Shown one piece after another: positions 26,631 through 34,218 of a stretch of 37,252 bases of DNA. Under the pieces are notes generated by a model that saw nothing but the letters and a program-made list of their open reading frames with translations, did no database searches and had not been told where the DNA came from. The stretch's first letter is position 1; every line of letters begins with the position of its first letter. Source of the DNA: Corynebacterium spheniscorum. Lineage in GTDB: Bacteria > Actinomycetota > Actinomycetes > Mycobacteriales > Mycobacteriaceae. The translations under genes were made by a program, and so were the position numbers. The DNA lies in assembly GCF_900113445.1 (NCBI RefSeq), contig NZ_FOPJ01000019.1:1-37252 (forward strand), written 5' to 3'.

Positions 26631-28691
26631 TTAGAGCCGGCGAGCACCTAATTCAGATTCGACTAGCTCCATGGCGATAGTCAGGGCATCACGGTGATCG
26701 AGTTCCCCGGGGCCGCTAGCAGCCTCACGGATGAGCTCTTCTTCCGCTAGGGATTCTTCCGGCTCAGGAACATAGGAATCTTCCATCGGAGGAGCTGGGT
26801 AGTCCTCTTCTGGGTCTGGCGGCAGCGGTACCCCATCATCGAAGGTGGTCTTCTCTGCTAATGCCGCTTGACCGCGCGCGGCTTTCTCCGCCCACGTGGG
26901 AGTAGGCGGGGTGGGCTGCTCTTCCTTTTCTTCCGGGACGGGAGCAGGCTCTGCGGTGGGGATCGCCTTGGGCTGCCCCCACGTTGAACTTTCAGCCGGC
27001 GCGGGGGCTTCAGCTTTTCCCGGCGGAATTTCCCGGCCAATTACGCAGCGGACCGCGGTGATTGCCTCAAAGTGTTCTCGAAGCACTGCGAGGATCGGGA
27101 TGTTATTGGAGCTCGCGTTAATCCGCTCAGCCAAGGCCCCAGTGTTGTGGCCCAGCACGAGGGTGCCATCCTCCACGCCTAGAACTACGGCTTCGGTGAG
27201 CATGATCTCAGCGACCTTATTCTTCTCACCGATTTGGGCACGCAGGTGGGACCACTTCTGGCGGATCGCGGTGGTCAGGTCTGCTGTCTCAGGCTCCTGC
27301 GGAGGGGCTTTCACTTCCTTAGGCTCCTGAGGCTGCGGTGCCCTAGGCTCCTCAGCCATCTGCCCAGCCACACCCGAGACCTCCGAAACCACAGGCTCAG
27401 CCTTCTGCCCAGCACCAGCCGAAACCACCGACTCAGTCTTCTGGCTCACCTCAGCCCCAGCCCCACCCGAAACCACCGGCTCACTCTTCTGGCTCGCAGC
27501 AGCAGCAATGGCACGGGCACGCTCGGAGGGGCGCACATAGTCAGCTTGTGCGGCAGGCGCATTCATCGGGGCGCTCGGCGGCCCAACAACCTGAGGGGCA
27601 CCACCAATCAGCAGGTGCGCGCAGAGGATCTCTAGGAGCAGCCGCGGGGAGGTAGCACCGCGCATATCGGAGATGCGTTCATTGACCGCATCGGCAAGCT
27701 GAGCAAGCGCACCGGTGCTAAAGCGGGCAGCTTCAGCGCGGAGTTCTTCGGCGCGGTCGGCGGGCGCATCAACCAACCCCATATCAAAGGCATCGGGAAC
27801 GGCCTGCAGAATCATCAGGTCGCGGAGACGTTCCAGCAGGTCAGTAACAAACCTGCGGGGATCGTGACCAGCTTCGATGACATTATCCACAGTGCGGAAA
27901 AGCTCCGCCGCATCACGAGTGGCTAAAGCATTAATGGCGGAATCAATAAGAGTGATATCCGTGACCCCAAGCAAGGGCAGCGCGGACTCATAGGTCAGCC
28001 CCTCCGGCCCAGCACCGGCCAGCAGCTGGTCCAAGATGGACAGCGAATCACGCGGGGAACCCCCACCGGCGCGAATAACCAGCGGGAATACCGATTCATC
28101 CACCTGCACCCCCTCGGCTTCGCAGGTACGCTGCAAAAGCCCCCGCATCGCCTGCGGAGTAAGCAACCGGAAAGGATAGTGATGCGTCCGGGAGCGAATA
28201 GTCCCAATAACTTTTTCCGGCTCAGTGGTGGCAAAGATGAAAATGAGGTGCTCTGGGGGCTCTTCGACGATCTTCAGCAAGGCATTGGAGCCCTCAGTGG
28301 TAATCATGTGCGCTTCGTCAATAATGAACACGCGGTAGCGGGATTCCGCTGGCGCATAGTAGGCGCGGTCGCGCAGTTCCCGCATATCGTCCACACCGCG
28401 ATAGCTCGCGGCATCCAATTCGGTGACATCCAGGTTGCCGGGCCCACCGGGGGCCAGCGACACGCAGGAAGAACACACCCCACAGGGCGTGGAAGTCGGG
28501 CCCTGCTCGCAATTCAGGGAGCGCGCCATAATGCGGGCGGAGGAGGTTTTACCGCAACCGCGGGGGCCAGAGAAAAGATAGGCATGATTGATGCGGCCGG
28601 AGTCCAGGGCGACCGATAGCGGGCCGGTCACCTGCTCCTGGCCGACAACCTCCGCGAAGGAGGCAGGACGATATTTCCGATACAAAGCCAC
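26631..28691 (-). CDS. dnaX: DNA polymerase III tau/gamma subunit
   Basis: Clamp-loader ATPase of the replicase. The 686 residues start at GTG 28691 with MALYRKYRPASFAEVVGQE. Walker A GPRGCGKTSS (42-51), zinc cysteines 61, 70, 73 and 76, the DEAH box 125-128 in VFIIDEAHMI, and the sensor FATTEPEKVIGTIRSR are all present, so the ATPase core (1-370) is intact. A linker at about 390-470 contains imperfect repeats of QK(S/T/A)E(P/S)VVS. The region from 480 to 580 is the polymerase-binding-like domain, and the end is acidic and proline-rich. No slippery frameshift site producing a short gamma form was noticed. It begins 18 bases downstream of the SUFU-like gene on the same strand. Confidence 0.95.
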   Translation of the reverse strand: MALYRKYRPASFAEVVGQEQVTGPLSVALDSGRINHAYLFSGPRGCGKTSSARIMARSLNCEQGPTSTPCGVCSSCVSLAPGGPGNLDVTELDAASYRGVDDMRELRDRAYYAPAESRYRVFIIDEAHMITTEGSNALLKIVEEPPEHLIFIFATTEPEKVIGTIRSRTHHYPFRLLTPQAMRGLLQRTCEAEGVQVDESVFPLVIRAGGGSPRDSLSILDQLLAGAGPEGLTYESALPLLGVTDITLIDSAINALATRDAAELFRTVDNVIEAGHDPRRFVTDLLERLRDLMILQAVPDAFDMGLVDAPADRAEELRAEAARFSTGALAQLADAVNERISDMRGATSPRLLLEILCAHLLIGGAPQVVGPPSAPMNAPAAQADYVRPSERARAIAAAASQKSEPVVSGGAGAEVSQKTESVVSAGAGQKAEPVVSEVSGVAGQMAEEPRAPQPQEPKEVKAPPQEPETADLTTAIRQKWSHLRAQIGEKNKVAEIMLTEAVVLGVEDGTLVLGHNTGALAERINASSNNIPILAVLREHFEAITAVRCVIGREIPPGKAEAPAPAESSTWGQPKAIPTAEPAPVPEEKEEQPTPPTPTWAEKAARGQAALAEKTTFDDGVPLPPDPEEDYPAPPMEDSYVPEPEESLAEEELIREAASGPGELDHRDALTIAMELVESELGARRL

Positions 28692-28709
28692 GTCTGAGAG
28701 CCTACCGGT

Positions 28710-29276
28710 TTAGCGCGACCAGTCGAGCAGATCGACGTCCTCAGCTGCAAGTTTCTCCTGCAGGGCACTCACCCCAGCCTCGTGCAGGAAGTCGCGTTCG
28801 GCGTCGGTGAGCATCACCAATTGCAAGAGCACGGTGAGCCGACCGAGTGCGGGATCGCCATGCCCGGGGCCGTGGACATCGCCGGGTTGTTCCCGCATCT
28901 GCGGGGATTCCGGGCCCCAAACATAAGGGACGGTCAGCAGTGCGTGGCGCACCGAGGATTCCGCTGGGAGGAGGTCCTCAAGGAGGCGACCGGGTTGCGC
29001 GGGTTCATAGGTTTCCGCCAGGCGGGCCACCACCATGCTTAAAACTTCGGCGATGACTTCAGCGGGGGCTTGGGCGACCCCAAAAATTTCGGAGCGAACT
29101 TCCATGGGTGAACCATGAGCCACCAAGCCGGTGTCTAAGGCGGCAGCATCCGCAGTACAGGCCAGGGCCTCCTCCCCGAGGTCGGCCACACCAATGTGCA
29201 CGCCACCAATGTCGATGAGGTGGAGTTCCTCGGGGAAGATGCTATTGAGCCAATAGTGGGTTTCGGCTAAATTCAC
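28710..29276 (-). CDS. SUFU-like domain protein (tentative)
   Basis: A 188-residue soluble protein whose ATG at 29276 overlaps the aminotransferase stop as ATGA, so it is translationally coupled. The C-terminal half (SSVRHALLTVPYVWGPE and LLQLVMLTDAERDFLHEAG, ending DLLDWSR) resembles bacterial 'suppressor of fused' domain proteins, which often end in a similar 'L-x-x-L-T-x-A-E' helix; these have no established enzymatic role and some act as immunity proteins of contact toxins. No toxin gene is nearby, and the position in a conserved operon between the aminotransferase and dnaX argues for a household role. The family call is a recollection and should be tested. Confidence 0.5.
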   Translation of the reverse strand: MNLAETHYWLNSIFPEELHLIDIGGVHIGVADLGEEALACTADAAALDTGLVAHGSPMEVRSEIFGVAQAPAEVIAEVLSMVVARLAETYEPAQPGRLLEDLLPAESSVRHALLTVPYVWGPESPQMREQPGDVHGPGHGDPALGRLTVLLQLVMLTDAERDFLHEAGVSALQEKLAAEDVDLLDWSR

Positions 29277-30526
29277 GAGATCTTTTCCACGGCAGCAAGC
29301 AGCACGCAGGTGGCTACTCCGTCCATGGCGGTTTCCAATTCTTCGACCGGCGGGAGGGAAGGTGCCAGGCGGATATTGCGGTCATTGGGATCTTGGTGCA
29401 GCGGGAAGGTAGAACCAGCGCCGGTCAGCGCAATGCCGGCATCCTTGGCCAGCTGAATCACACGCGCGGCGGTGCCATCGAGCACATCCAGGGAGATGAA
29501 GTAGCCGCCTTCGGGGCGGGTCCAGGAGGCCACCCCATAGTCAGAGAGGCGTTCATCGAGGATGCGAAGCACTGCCTGGAACTTCGGGGCCAGGGAAGCA
29601 GAATGCTTGAGCATCACCTGGCGAACCCCTTCGGCATCGCCGAAGAATTGGGCGTGCGCAAGCTGGTTGACCTTATTGGGGCCAATGCCGCGGATGGAGG
29701 CGGTCTTTTCATACCAGGCGAGGTTCTCTGCCGAGGAAGCGAAGAAGCTCACGCCGGAACCAGCGAAGGTGATCTTGGAGGTCGAAGAAAAGCACCAGAA
29801 ACGGTTCGGGTTGCCGGCTTCCTCGGCGAAGGCAATCACATTGTGGATCTCCGGGAAGGAGTCCGTCAGGGTGTGCACCGCGTAGGCGTTATCCCACATA
29901 ATGCGGAAGTCCGGGGCGGCGGTGTCCATGGCGGCCAGTGCGCGGCAGGTTTCCTCGGAGAAGGTCACGCCGGTGGGGTTGGAGAACATAGGAACCACCC
30001 ACATGCCCTTGACCTGCGGGTCTTTCACCAATTCGCGGACCGCATCCATGTCGCAGCCATCCTCGGTCATGGGGACGGTGATCATCTCCACGCCGAAGGC
30101 TTCGGTGATGCTGAAGTGGCGGTCATAGCCAGGAACCGGGCAGATCCACTTCACCTTTTCTTCTTGAGACCAGGGCCGCGGGGAATCATTGGTGCCGAAG
30201 TGGAAGGCCCAGCTCACCAGGTCGAATTCGATATTGAGGCTGGAGGAATCCTCGGCGAGCACCTGCTCTACCGGGAGGCCTTGGACATCGGCCCAGATTT
30301 GGCGGATGTCTTTAATGCCTTTGAGGTTGCCGTAGTTGCGGGTATCGGTGCCATCTTTGGCGACATAGTTACCGGCGCCGGGCAGGCTCAAGAGTTCATC
30401 GGAGAAGTCGAGCTGTTCGGCGGAGGGCTTTCCGCGGGTGAGGTCCAAGTTGAGGTCTTTGGCTTTGAGATCTTCATATGCTCGGCGGATCTCAGCAGCA
30501 TTTTGTTGGAGCAGTTCGGTGTTCAC
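29273..30526 (-). CDS. aspT: Aspartate aminotransferase, subgroup Ic
   Basis: PLP-dependent transaminase of 417 residues interconverting aspartate/2-oxoglutarate and oxaloacetate/glutamate. It belongs to the MocR-like Ic branch typical of corynebacteria: DLTRGKPSAEQLDFS at the N-terminus, the NYGNLKGIKDIR substrate region, FSNPTGVTFS, the PLP-contacting MWDNAYAVHTL, and Lys251 in FSSTSKITFAGSGVSFF as the Schiff-base lysine. Length is normal for the subgroup. ATG at 30526 (MNTELLQQ). The gene directly overlaps the SUFU-like gene. In C. glutamicum I recall the same order next to dnaX. Confidence 0.92.
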   Translation of the reverse strand: MNTELLQQNAAEIRRAYEDLKAKDLNLDLTRGKPSAEQLDFSDELLSLPGAGNYVAKDGTDTRNYGNLKGIKDIRQIWADVQGLPVEQVLAEDSSSLNIEFDLVSWAFHFGTNDSPRPWSQEEKVKWICPVPGYDRHFSITEAFGVEMITVPMTEDGCDMDAVRELVKDPQVKGMWVVPMFSNPTGVTFSEETCRALAAMDTAAPDFRIMWDNAYAVHTLTDSFPEIHNVIAFAEEAGNPNRFWCFSSTSKITFAGSGVSFFASSAENLAWYEKTASIRGIGPNKVNQLAHAQFFGDAEGVRQVMLKHSASLAPKFQAVLRILDERLSDYGVASWTRPEGGYFISLDVLDGTAARVIQLAKDAGIALTGAGSTFPLHQDPNDRNIRLAPSLPPVEELETAMDGVATCVLLAAVEKIS

Positions 30527-30595
30527 GGAGTACCTTCCTGTGGTGGCGAGCGCCTTGTTACAACTACTCTAACCCCGATCTGAGGAAAAAATAAG

Positions 30596-30682
30596 GGACC
30601 TCGCGCACCCGTGAGAGCCCGCTGACCCTTGCTGCATTCCTGCCCTGGGGGAGTTCACGGGATCAACGCCGCGCGAGATCCT
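30596..30682 (-). ncRNA. ffs: Signal recognition particle RNA (4.5S type)
   Basis: On the minus strand GGATCTCGCGC (5' end) pairs with GCGCGAGGTCC (3' end) and encloses the SRP domain IV hairpin, CCCAGGGCAGGAATGCAGCA with the conserved bulge and tetraloop region (GGCAGGAA.GCAGCAAGGGTCA pattern). The length of about 87 bases is that of the small bacterial SRP RNA. The transcript runs into TTATTTTTT after the closing stem, which would terminate it. It binds Ffh for co-translational targeting. The exact ends may be off by some bases. Confidence 0.85.
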
Positions 30683-30793
30683 GTCCGACATGCTACCCCA
30701 TGAGCGGGCACGACTACCAAAGAGACGGGTTGATTTGGTGCGATCCGCTGTTCTTGTGTACGGTATTTCAAGAACGCAGCCACGGCTGTGTCT

Positions 30794-30881
30794 GGAGGAT
30801 TCGACTAGCGGCCTATGTCGCACGCCTGGAACGCGTGTTGGGAGCAATCCCTCAGGGGTTCAAATCCCCTATCCTCCGCCA
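30794..30881 (+). tRNA. serT: tRNA-Ser, anticodon GGA
   Basis: Acceptor stem GGAGGAT (30794-30800) with ATCCTCC (30871-30877), discriminator G and encoded CCA. The anticodon loop CTGGAAC is closed by CACGC/GCGTG; a long variable arm (GTTGGGAGCAATCCC region) is typical of class II tRNA-Ser; the T loop GGTTCAAATCC is standard. It is divergent from ffs and followed by a terminator. Confidence 0.93.
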
Positions 30882-30887
30882 CTCAAG

Positions 30888-30914
30888 CCCCCGGGACTTT
30901 CCCCCGGGGGTTTT
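30888..30914 (+). terminator. Intrinsic terminator of tRNA-Ser
   Basis: CCCCCGGG (30888-30895) pairs with CCCGGGGG (30903-30910), followed by TTTT. It lies 7 bases after the tRNA 3' end. Confidence 0.85.
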
Positions 30915-30920
30915 GCTTTG

Positions 30921-30986
30921 CCCGAGACCCTGGCCTGGGGGAACAGGTCTGGTCACCCTCGGCAGGGGGTTACGGTATGCCGCACC
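30921..30986 (+). repeat. Dispersed intergenic repeat, copy 3 (66 bp)
   Basis: Starts CCCGAGACCCTGG and ends GGTATGCCGCACC, like the copies at 3246-3316, 20241-20307 and 36688-36756. It sits between the tRNA-Ser terminator and the 3' end of the convergent gluQ-RS gene. Confidence 0.5.
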
Positions 30987-30993
30987 TTATTTC

Positions 30994-31917
30994 CTACTCG
31001 CGCGAGAAAGATTGTGGTGTGCCTACCCCAGCGAAAACCCAGGGGGAACGCGGGAGCCGAGCTGCATCGAAGATCTCGGGTAAAGCCTGGACGGAGTCGA
31101 TGCCGGTAAAGCCCAGGGACTCGGTGAGTAAGAGAATGATCTCGGGGATGCTGAGGTCGAGTTCGCGGAGGGTGACGGCACCATCGCGTTTGGCGAGGCG
31201 GGCGCCGCGGGGGTTGAGGACGAGCGGGACGTGAATGTATTCGCGCGGGGGTTGCACGCCGAGCATGCGGGCGAGGTAGGTTTGGCGCGGCGCGGAGTCG
31301 AGCAAGTCATCGCCGCGAACCACCTGGTCGACGCCCTGGAAAGCATCATCGACAACGACGGCTAAGTTATAGGCCCAGCCTGGTTCCTGTCCGCCGCGAC
31401 GCAGCACCATGTCATCGACGGGGCCGCAAACCTCGCCGTGGATGAGGTCGTGGATGCGCTCCTGGTGATGCTCCGCGCGCAGGCGGATGGCGGGGTGGCG
31501 GCGCTGGGCGCGAAGTTCAGCGCGGCGGAGTTCGCGGACCTCTTCGGGCAGGTCACGGCAGGTGCCGGGGTAATCATCGGGGCGTTGGTGTGGGGCGCGG
31601 GTAGCTTCGCGGATATCGCGGCGGGAGCAATAGCATTCATAGTGCGGGAGGCGGGCCAGCGCTTCTTCATAGGCGGCGTAGCGATCCTGCTGGTAGAGGA
31701 TGGGGCCATCCCAATCCAAGCCGAGAGCCGCGAGATCCTCGATTTGGCGTTGGGCGCTGCCTGCGGAGGAGCGTTGTTCATCAATATCTTCCACACGCAG
31801 CAAAAAGTTGCGGCCGCTGCTACGCGCACTAGCCCAGGCGATGAGCGCGGTACGTAAGTTCCCGAGGTGGAGGTCGCCGCTGGGGCTGGGTGCATAACGG
31901 CCTGCGGGAAGAGTCAT
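30994..31917 (-). CDS. gluQ: Glutamyl-queuosine tRNA(Asp) synthetase
   Basis: GluQ-RS (YadB), a shortened glutamyl-tRNA synthetase without the anticodon-binding domain. It activates glutamate and attaches it to the cyclopentenediol of queuosine at position 34 of tRNA-Asp. The 307 residues start with [20 protein letters not shown] (HIGH-like HLGN at 17-20), carry the zinc-binding set Cys95, Cys97, Tyr116, Cys120, and have KRDGA at 243-247 in place of KMSKS, as is usual for GluQ-RS. The ATG at 31917 is divergent from yhhQ with only 29 bases between the starts, so both transcripts have very short leaders. Its presence implies that true queuosine is made in tRNA. Confidence 0.93.
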   Translation of the reverse strand: MTLPAGRYAPSPSGDLHLGNLRTALIAWASARSSGRNFLLRVEDIDEQRSSAGSAQRQIEDLAALGLDWDGPILYQQDRYAAYEEALARLPHYECYCSRRDIREATRAPHQRPDDYPGTCRDLPEEVRELRRAELRAQRRHPAIRLRAEHHQERIHDLIHGEVCGPVDDMVLRRGGQEPGWAYNLAVVVDDAFQGVDQVVRGDDLLDSAPRQTYLARMLGVQPPREYIHVPLVLNPRGARLAKRDGAVTLRELDLSIPEIILLLTESLGFTGIDSVQALPEIFDAARLPRSPWVFAGVGTPQSFSRE

Positions 31918-31946
31918 ATTTCCCAGGGTATGGGAAAATAGCGCTC

Positions 31947-32606
31947 ATGCCAGAATCTTCGCACCATATTGATGTGCCACGCAGCCTCTACCCCATGATT
32001 GTTGCTGCCTTTGTGGCAGTGTTTTTAATTTCCAATGTGCTGGCGACCAAGGGGGTTGCCATTGGGCCGCTGATTACTGATGGGGCTTTCTTCCTTTTCC
32101 CGGCAGCCTATGTGCTGGGCGATATTTTGGCAGAGTGTTATGGCTTTGTAGCGGCCCGGCGCGCTATCCTCACCGGGTTCGTGGTGACGATTTTTGCGAT
32201 CATTAGTTTTTGGATTGCGATTTGGTTGCCAGAAGCACCCTTTTATGAAGGTCAGGGTGCCTTCGAGGCGGTCTTGGGCTTAGTGCCGCGCATTGTGCTG
32301 GCTTCTTTATCGGGCTATTTATTGGGCCAATTATTGAACTCCTGGGTGCTGGTGAAGATTAAGGCGATCACCGGGGAGGGTTCTTTATGGGCGCGGTTGA
32401 TTGGCTCCACCATTGTTGGTGAATTTGGCGATACCCTGCTGTTTTGTTTAATTGCGGCGCCGGTAATTGGGATTAGTACCTGGGGGCAGACCGCGAACTA
32501 TGTGGTGGTGGGGTTTGTGTGGAAGGTAGCCATTGAGGTTCTGATGCTGCCGATTACCTATGCGGCGATTCGTTGGGTGAAGCGCCACGAGCGAACCCCA
32601 CGGTGA
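31947..32606 (+). CDS. yhhQ: Queuosine precursor transporter YhhQ
   Basis: A 219-residue membrane protein from ATG 31947 (MPESSHH), preferred over the upstream in-frame 31890, which would lie inside gluQ-RS. Six or so helices, with family blocks FLISNVLATKGVAIGP, then FLFPAAYVLGDILAECYGF and STIVGEFGDTLLFCLIA, match the YhhQ/COG1738 family, which imports preQ0, preQ1 or queuine. It stands between gluQ-RS and tgt, a context that supports queuosine salvage. A perfect hairpin overlaps its stop codon. Confidence 0.92.
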   Translation: MPESSHHIDVPRSLYPMIVAAFVAVFLISNVLATKGVAIGPLITDGAFFLFPAAYVLGDILAECYGFVAARRAILTGFVVTIFAIISFWIAIWLPEAPFYEGQGAFEAVLGLVPRIVLASLSGYLLGQLLNSWVLVKIKAITGEGSLWARLIGSTIVGEFGDTLLFCLIAAPVIGISTWGQTANYVVVGFVWKVAIEVLMLPITYAAIRWVKRHERTPR

Positions 32607-32630
32607 GCGTCCCCCCTCCTCACCGTGGGG
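32596..32630. terminator. Perfect hairpin overlapping the yhhQ stop codon
   Basis: CCCCACGGTGAG (32596-32607, containing the TGA stop) pairs perfectly with CTCACCGTGGGG (32619-32630). No T run follows, so it may stabilise or process the 3' end rather than end transcription by itself. Confidence 0.55.
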
Positions 32631-32631
32631 C

Positions 32632-32748
32632 TCAACGGGGATCATCCTTATGCTTCCCCATCTCAGGGTGCAGCGCAGCCCCCCTTTGACTACGTGCTGC
32701 ACCTTGGGGAAGGGCATAAGGGTTCCTCGCGCTGTGGATCCCCGTTGA
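32632..32748. repeat. Extended imperfect inverted repeat of 117 bp
   Basis: Outer arms TCAACGGGGATC (32632-32643) and GATCCCCGTTGA (32737-32748) are perfect. Inside, CCTTATGC-TTCCCC pairs with GGGGAAGGGCATAAGG with a two-base bulge, and GGTGCAGC (32667-32674) with GCTGCACC (32696-32703). It lies between the convergent yhhQ and tgt genes. It may be a miniature inverted-repeat element or a structured RNA. Confidence 0.6.
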
Positions 32749-32868
32749 TGAGCGCACATGCTGAGTTAGAGCCCCGGAATATACCGTGCTTGTGCGGCGA
32801 AAAAACTCGCATATGCCCCGAAGGAAACCTGGCGTAGGAAGACCTGAATCAGATCCGCGGGGATGAAC

Positions 32869-32907
32869 CCCGGCCCCGTCAATGAAGCTAGACGCTTCGG
32901 CCGGGGA
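32869..32907. terminator. GC-rich hairpin downstream of tgt
   Basis: CCCCGGCC near 32869 and GGCCGGGG near 32900 pair, with an inner GAAGC/GCTTC stem. It lies about 40 bases after the tgt stop on the minus strand and may end tgt transcription, although no T run follows. Confidence 0.4.
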
Positions 32908-32943
32908 AACAAGTCCGTGGGGGTAATCAATAGGCTGGGTTTC

Positions 32944-34218
32944 CTAGTTCAGTGGGCGCTGCTTTCCGGCATAGTAGCGGCCCAGGAATTCATCGCGGTA
33001 GGCATAAAAATCACCGTTGTCGATGGCGGCGCGGATATTGTCGACCAAAGCCACCATGAAGGAAAGATTGTGCAAGGTGCAGAGCGTGCCGCCGAGGAAC
33101 TCCTTGGCCTTCATGAGGTGGTGGATATAGGCGCGCGAATAATTTTCGGAGACATAGCCGCCGAATTCCTCGTCCACCCCGCTGAAGTCGCGCTTAAAGC
33201 GTGCGGCGGTGAGGTTGAGGCGACCATCGAGGGTATAAACCCCGCCGCGGCGCCCCAGGCGGGTTGGCGCCACGCAGTCGAAGGTATCTGCACCGGCCTC
33301 GATGGCGGCAAATAGATCATCTGGTTCGCTGATACCTAGCAGGTGGCGGGGTTTTTCCGCTGGCAGTTCCTCGCACACCCACCCCACGATGGTGCCGAGG
33401 TTTTCTTTTTCTAAGGCCCCGCCGATCCCGAAGCCGCCGAAGCCGCGGCGCCCTTCCGCCTGCGCTTCGCGATCAAGTTCAATGAGCCCACGGGTGGCTT
33501 GGCGGCGCAGGTCCTCATATTGTGCGCCCTGCACCACCCCCCACAGCGATTGCTTGGGTTTGTCATGGCGCTCGCGGGTGAGGCGATCATGTTCAATGAG
33601 GCAGCGCCTGGCCCAGCGGTGCGTGCGCTCCACGCTGGCTTCTTGGTATTCGCGGGTGTCGATGAGGGTGGTGAGTTCATCGAAGGCGAACATGATATCT
33701 GCACCGAGCTGGTGCTGGATCTGCATGGAGATTTCCGGGGTGAAGCGGTGCCTGGAGCCATCAATCACGCTGCGGAAATCCACGCCCTCTTCATCCACAT
33801 GCGCGTAGCGGTCCTTGCGGGCAGCGCGAATATCCTTTTCGCTCAGGTCCGTGGTATCCATCGCCAAAACTTTCTTAAAGCCCACGCCCAAGCTCATCAC
33901 TTGGAATCCACCGGAGTCGGTGTAGGTGGGCCCATGCCAATTCTCAAAAGCTGCGACACCACCAGCTTCATCCACAATATCGGGGCCGGGCTGCAGGTAG
34001 AGGTGGTAGGCATTGGACAAAATGGCCTGCGCCCCGGTGGAACGCACCTGCTCCGGGGTCAGGGTTTTCACGGTGGCCTTGGTTGCTACCGGGATGAACG
34101 CCGGGGTGTGGATATCCCCATGCGGGGTATGGATGATGCCGCTGCGGCCGTGGGTTCCGGACTTAGCTTCAAGTTGCGTCCCGAGGGTAAAACTTAGGTC
34201 GCTCGTGGTGTCTGTCAT
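32944..34218 (-). CDS. tgt: tRNA-guanine transglycosylase, divergent, without the zinc cysteines
   Basis: Exchanges G34 of tRNAs with GUN anticodons for a 7-deazaguanine base. ATG at 34218 overlaps the TGA of the MMPL gene as ATGA; the product has 424 residues. Conserved parts: Asp101 in TYTDSGGFQVMSLG, Asp180 in ADIMFAFDE, Gln230 in GVVQG, and the likely nucleophile Asp314 in TFDCVAPTR. Odd features: the C-terminal zinc site (usually CxCxxC and a His) has no Cys before YSRAYIHHL, only His383 remains; the base-binding loop reads GFGIGGALEKEN instead of GGLAVGE; and NARNG after the nucleophile is LGRRG. This suggests a zinc-independent fold and perhaps a different base. It shares the neighbourhood with yhhQ and gluQ-RS. 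Confidence 0.88.
   Translation of the reverse strand: MTDTTSDLSFTLGTQLEAKSGTHGRSGIIHTPHGDIHTPAFIPVATKATVKTLTPEQVRSTGAQAILSNAYHLYLQPGPDIVDEAGGVAAFENWHGPTYTDSGGFQVMSLGVGFKKVLAMDTTDLSEKDIRAARKDRYAHVDEEGVDFRSVIDGSRHRFTPEISMQIQHQLGADIMFAFDELTTLIDTREYQEASVERTHRWARRCLIEHDRLTRERHDKPKQSLWGVVQGAQYEDLRRQATRGLIELDREAQAEGRRGFGGFGIGGALEKENLGTIVGWVCEELPAEKPRHLLGISEPDDLFAAIEAGADTFDCVAPTRLGRRGGVYTLDGRLNLTAARFKRDFSGVDEEFGGYVSENYSRAYIHHLMKAKEFLGGTLCTLHNLSFMVALVDNIRAAIDNGDFYAYRDEFLGRYYAGKQRPLN

Noticed and set aside
29393..30583. Long plus-strand frame (396 codons) opposite the aminotransferase
   Set aside because: Antisense shadow created by GC-rich codon use; low-complexity Gly/His/Val-rich product.
32625..32837. 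Small plus-strand frame of 70 codons after yhhQ
   Set aside because: It lies over the 117-bp inverted repeat, has no ribosome site, and its sequence is explained by the hairpin arms.
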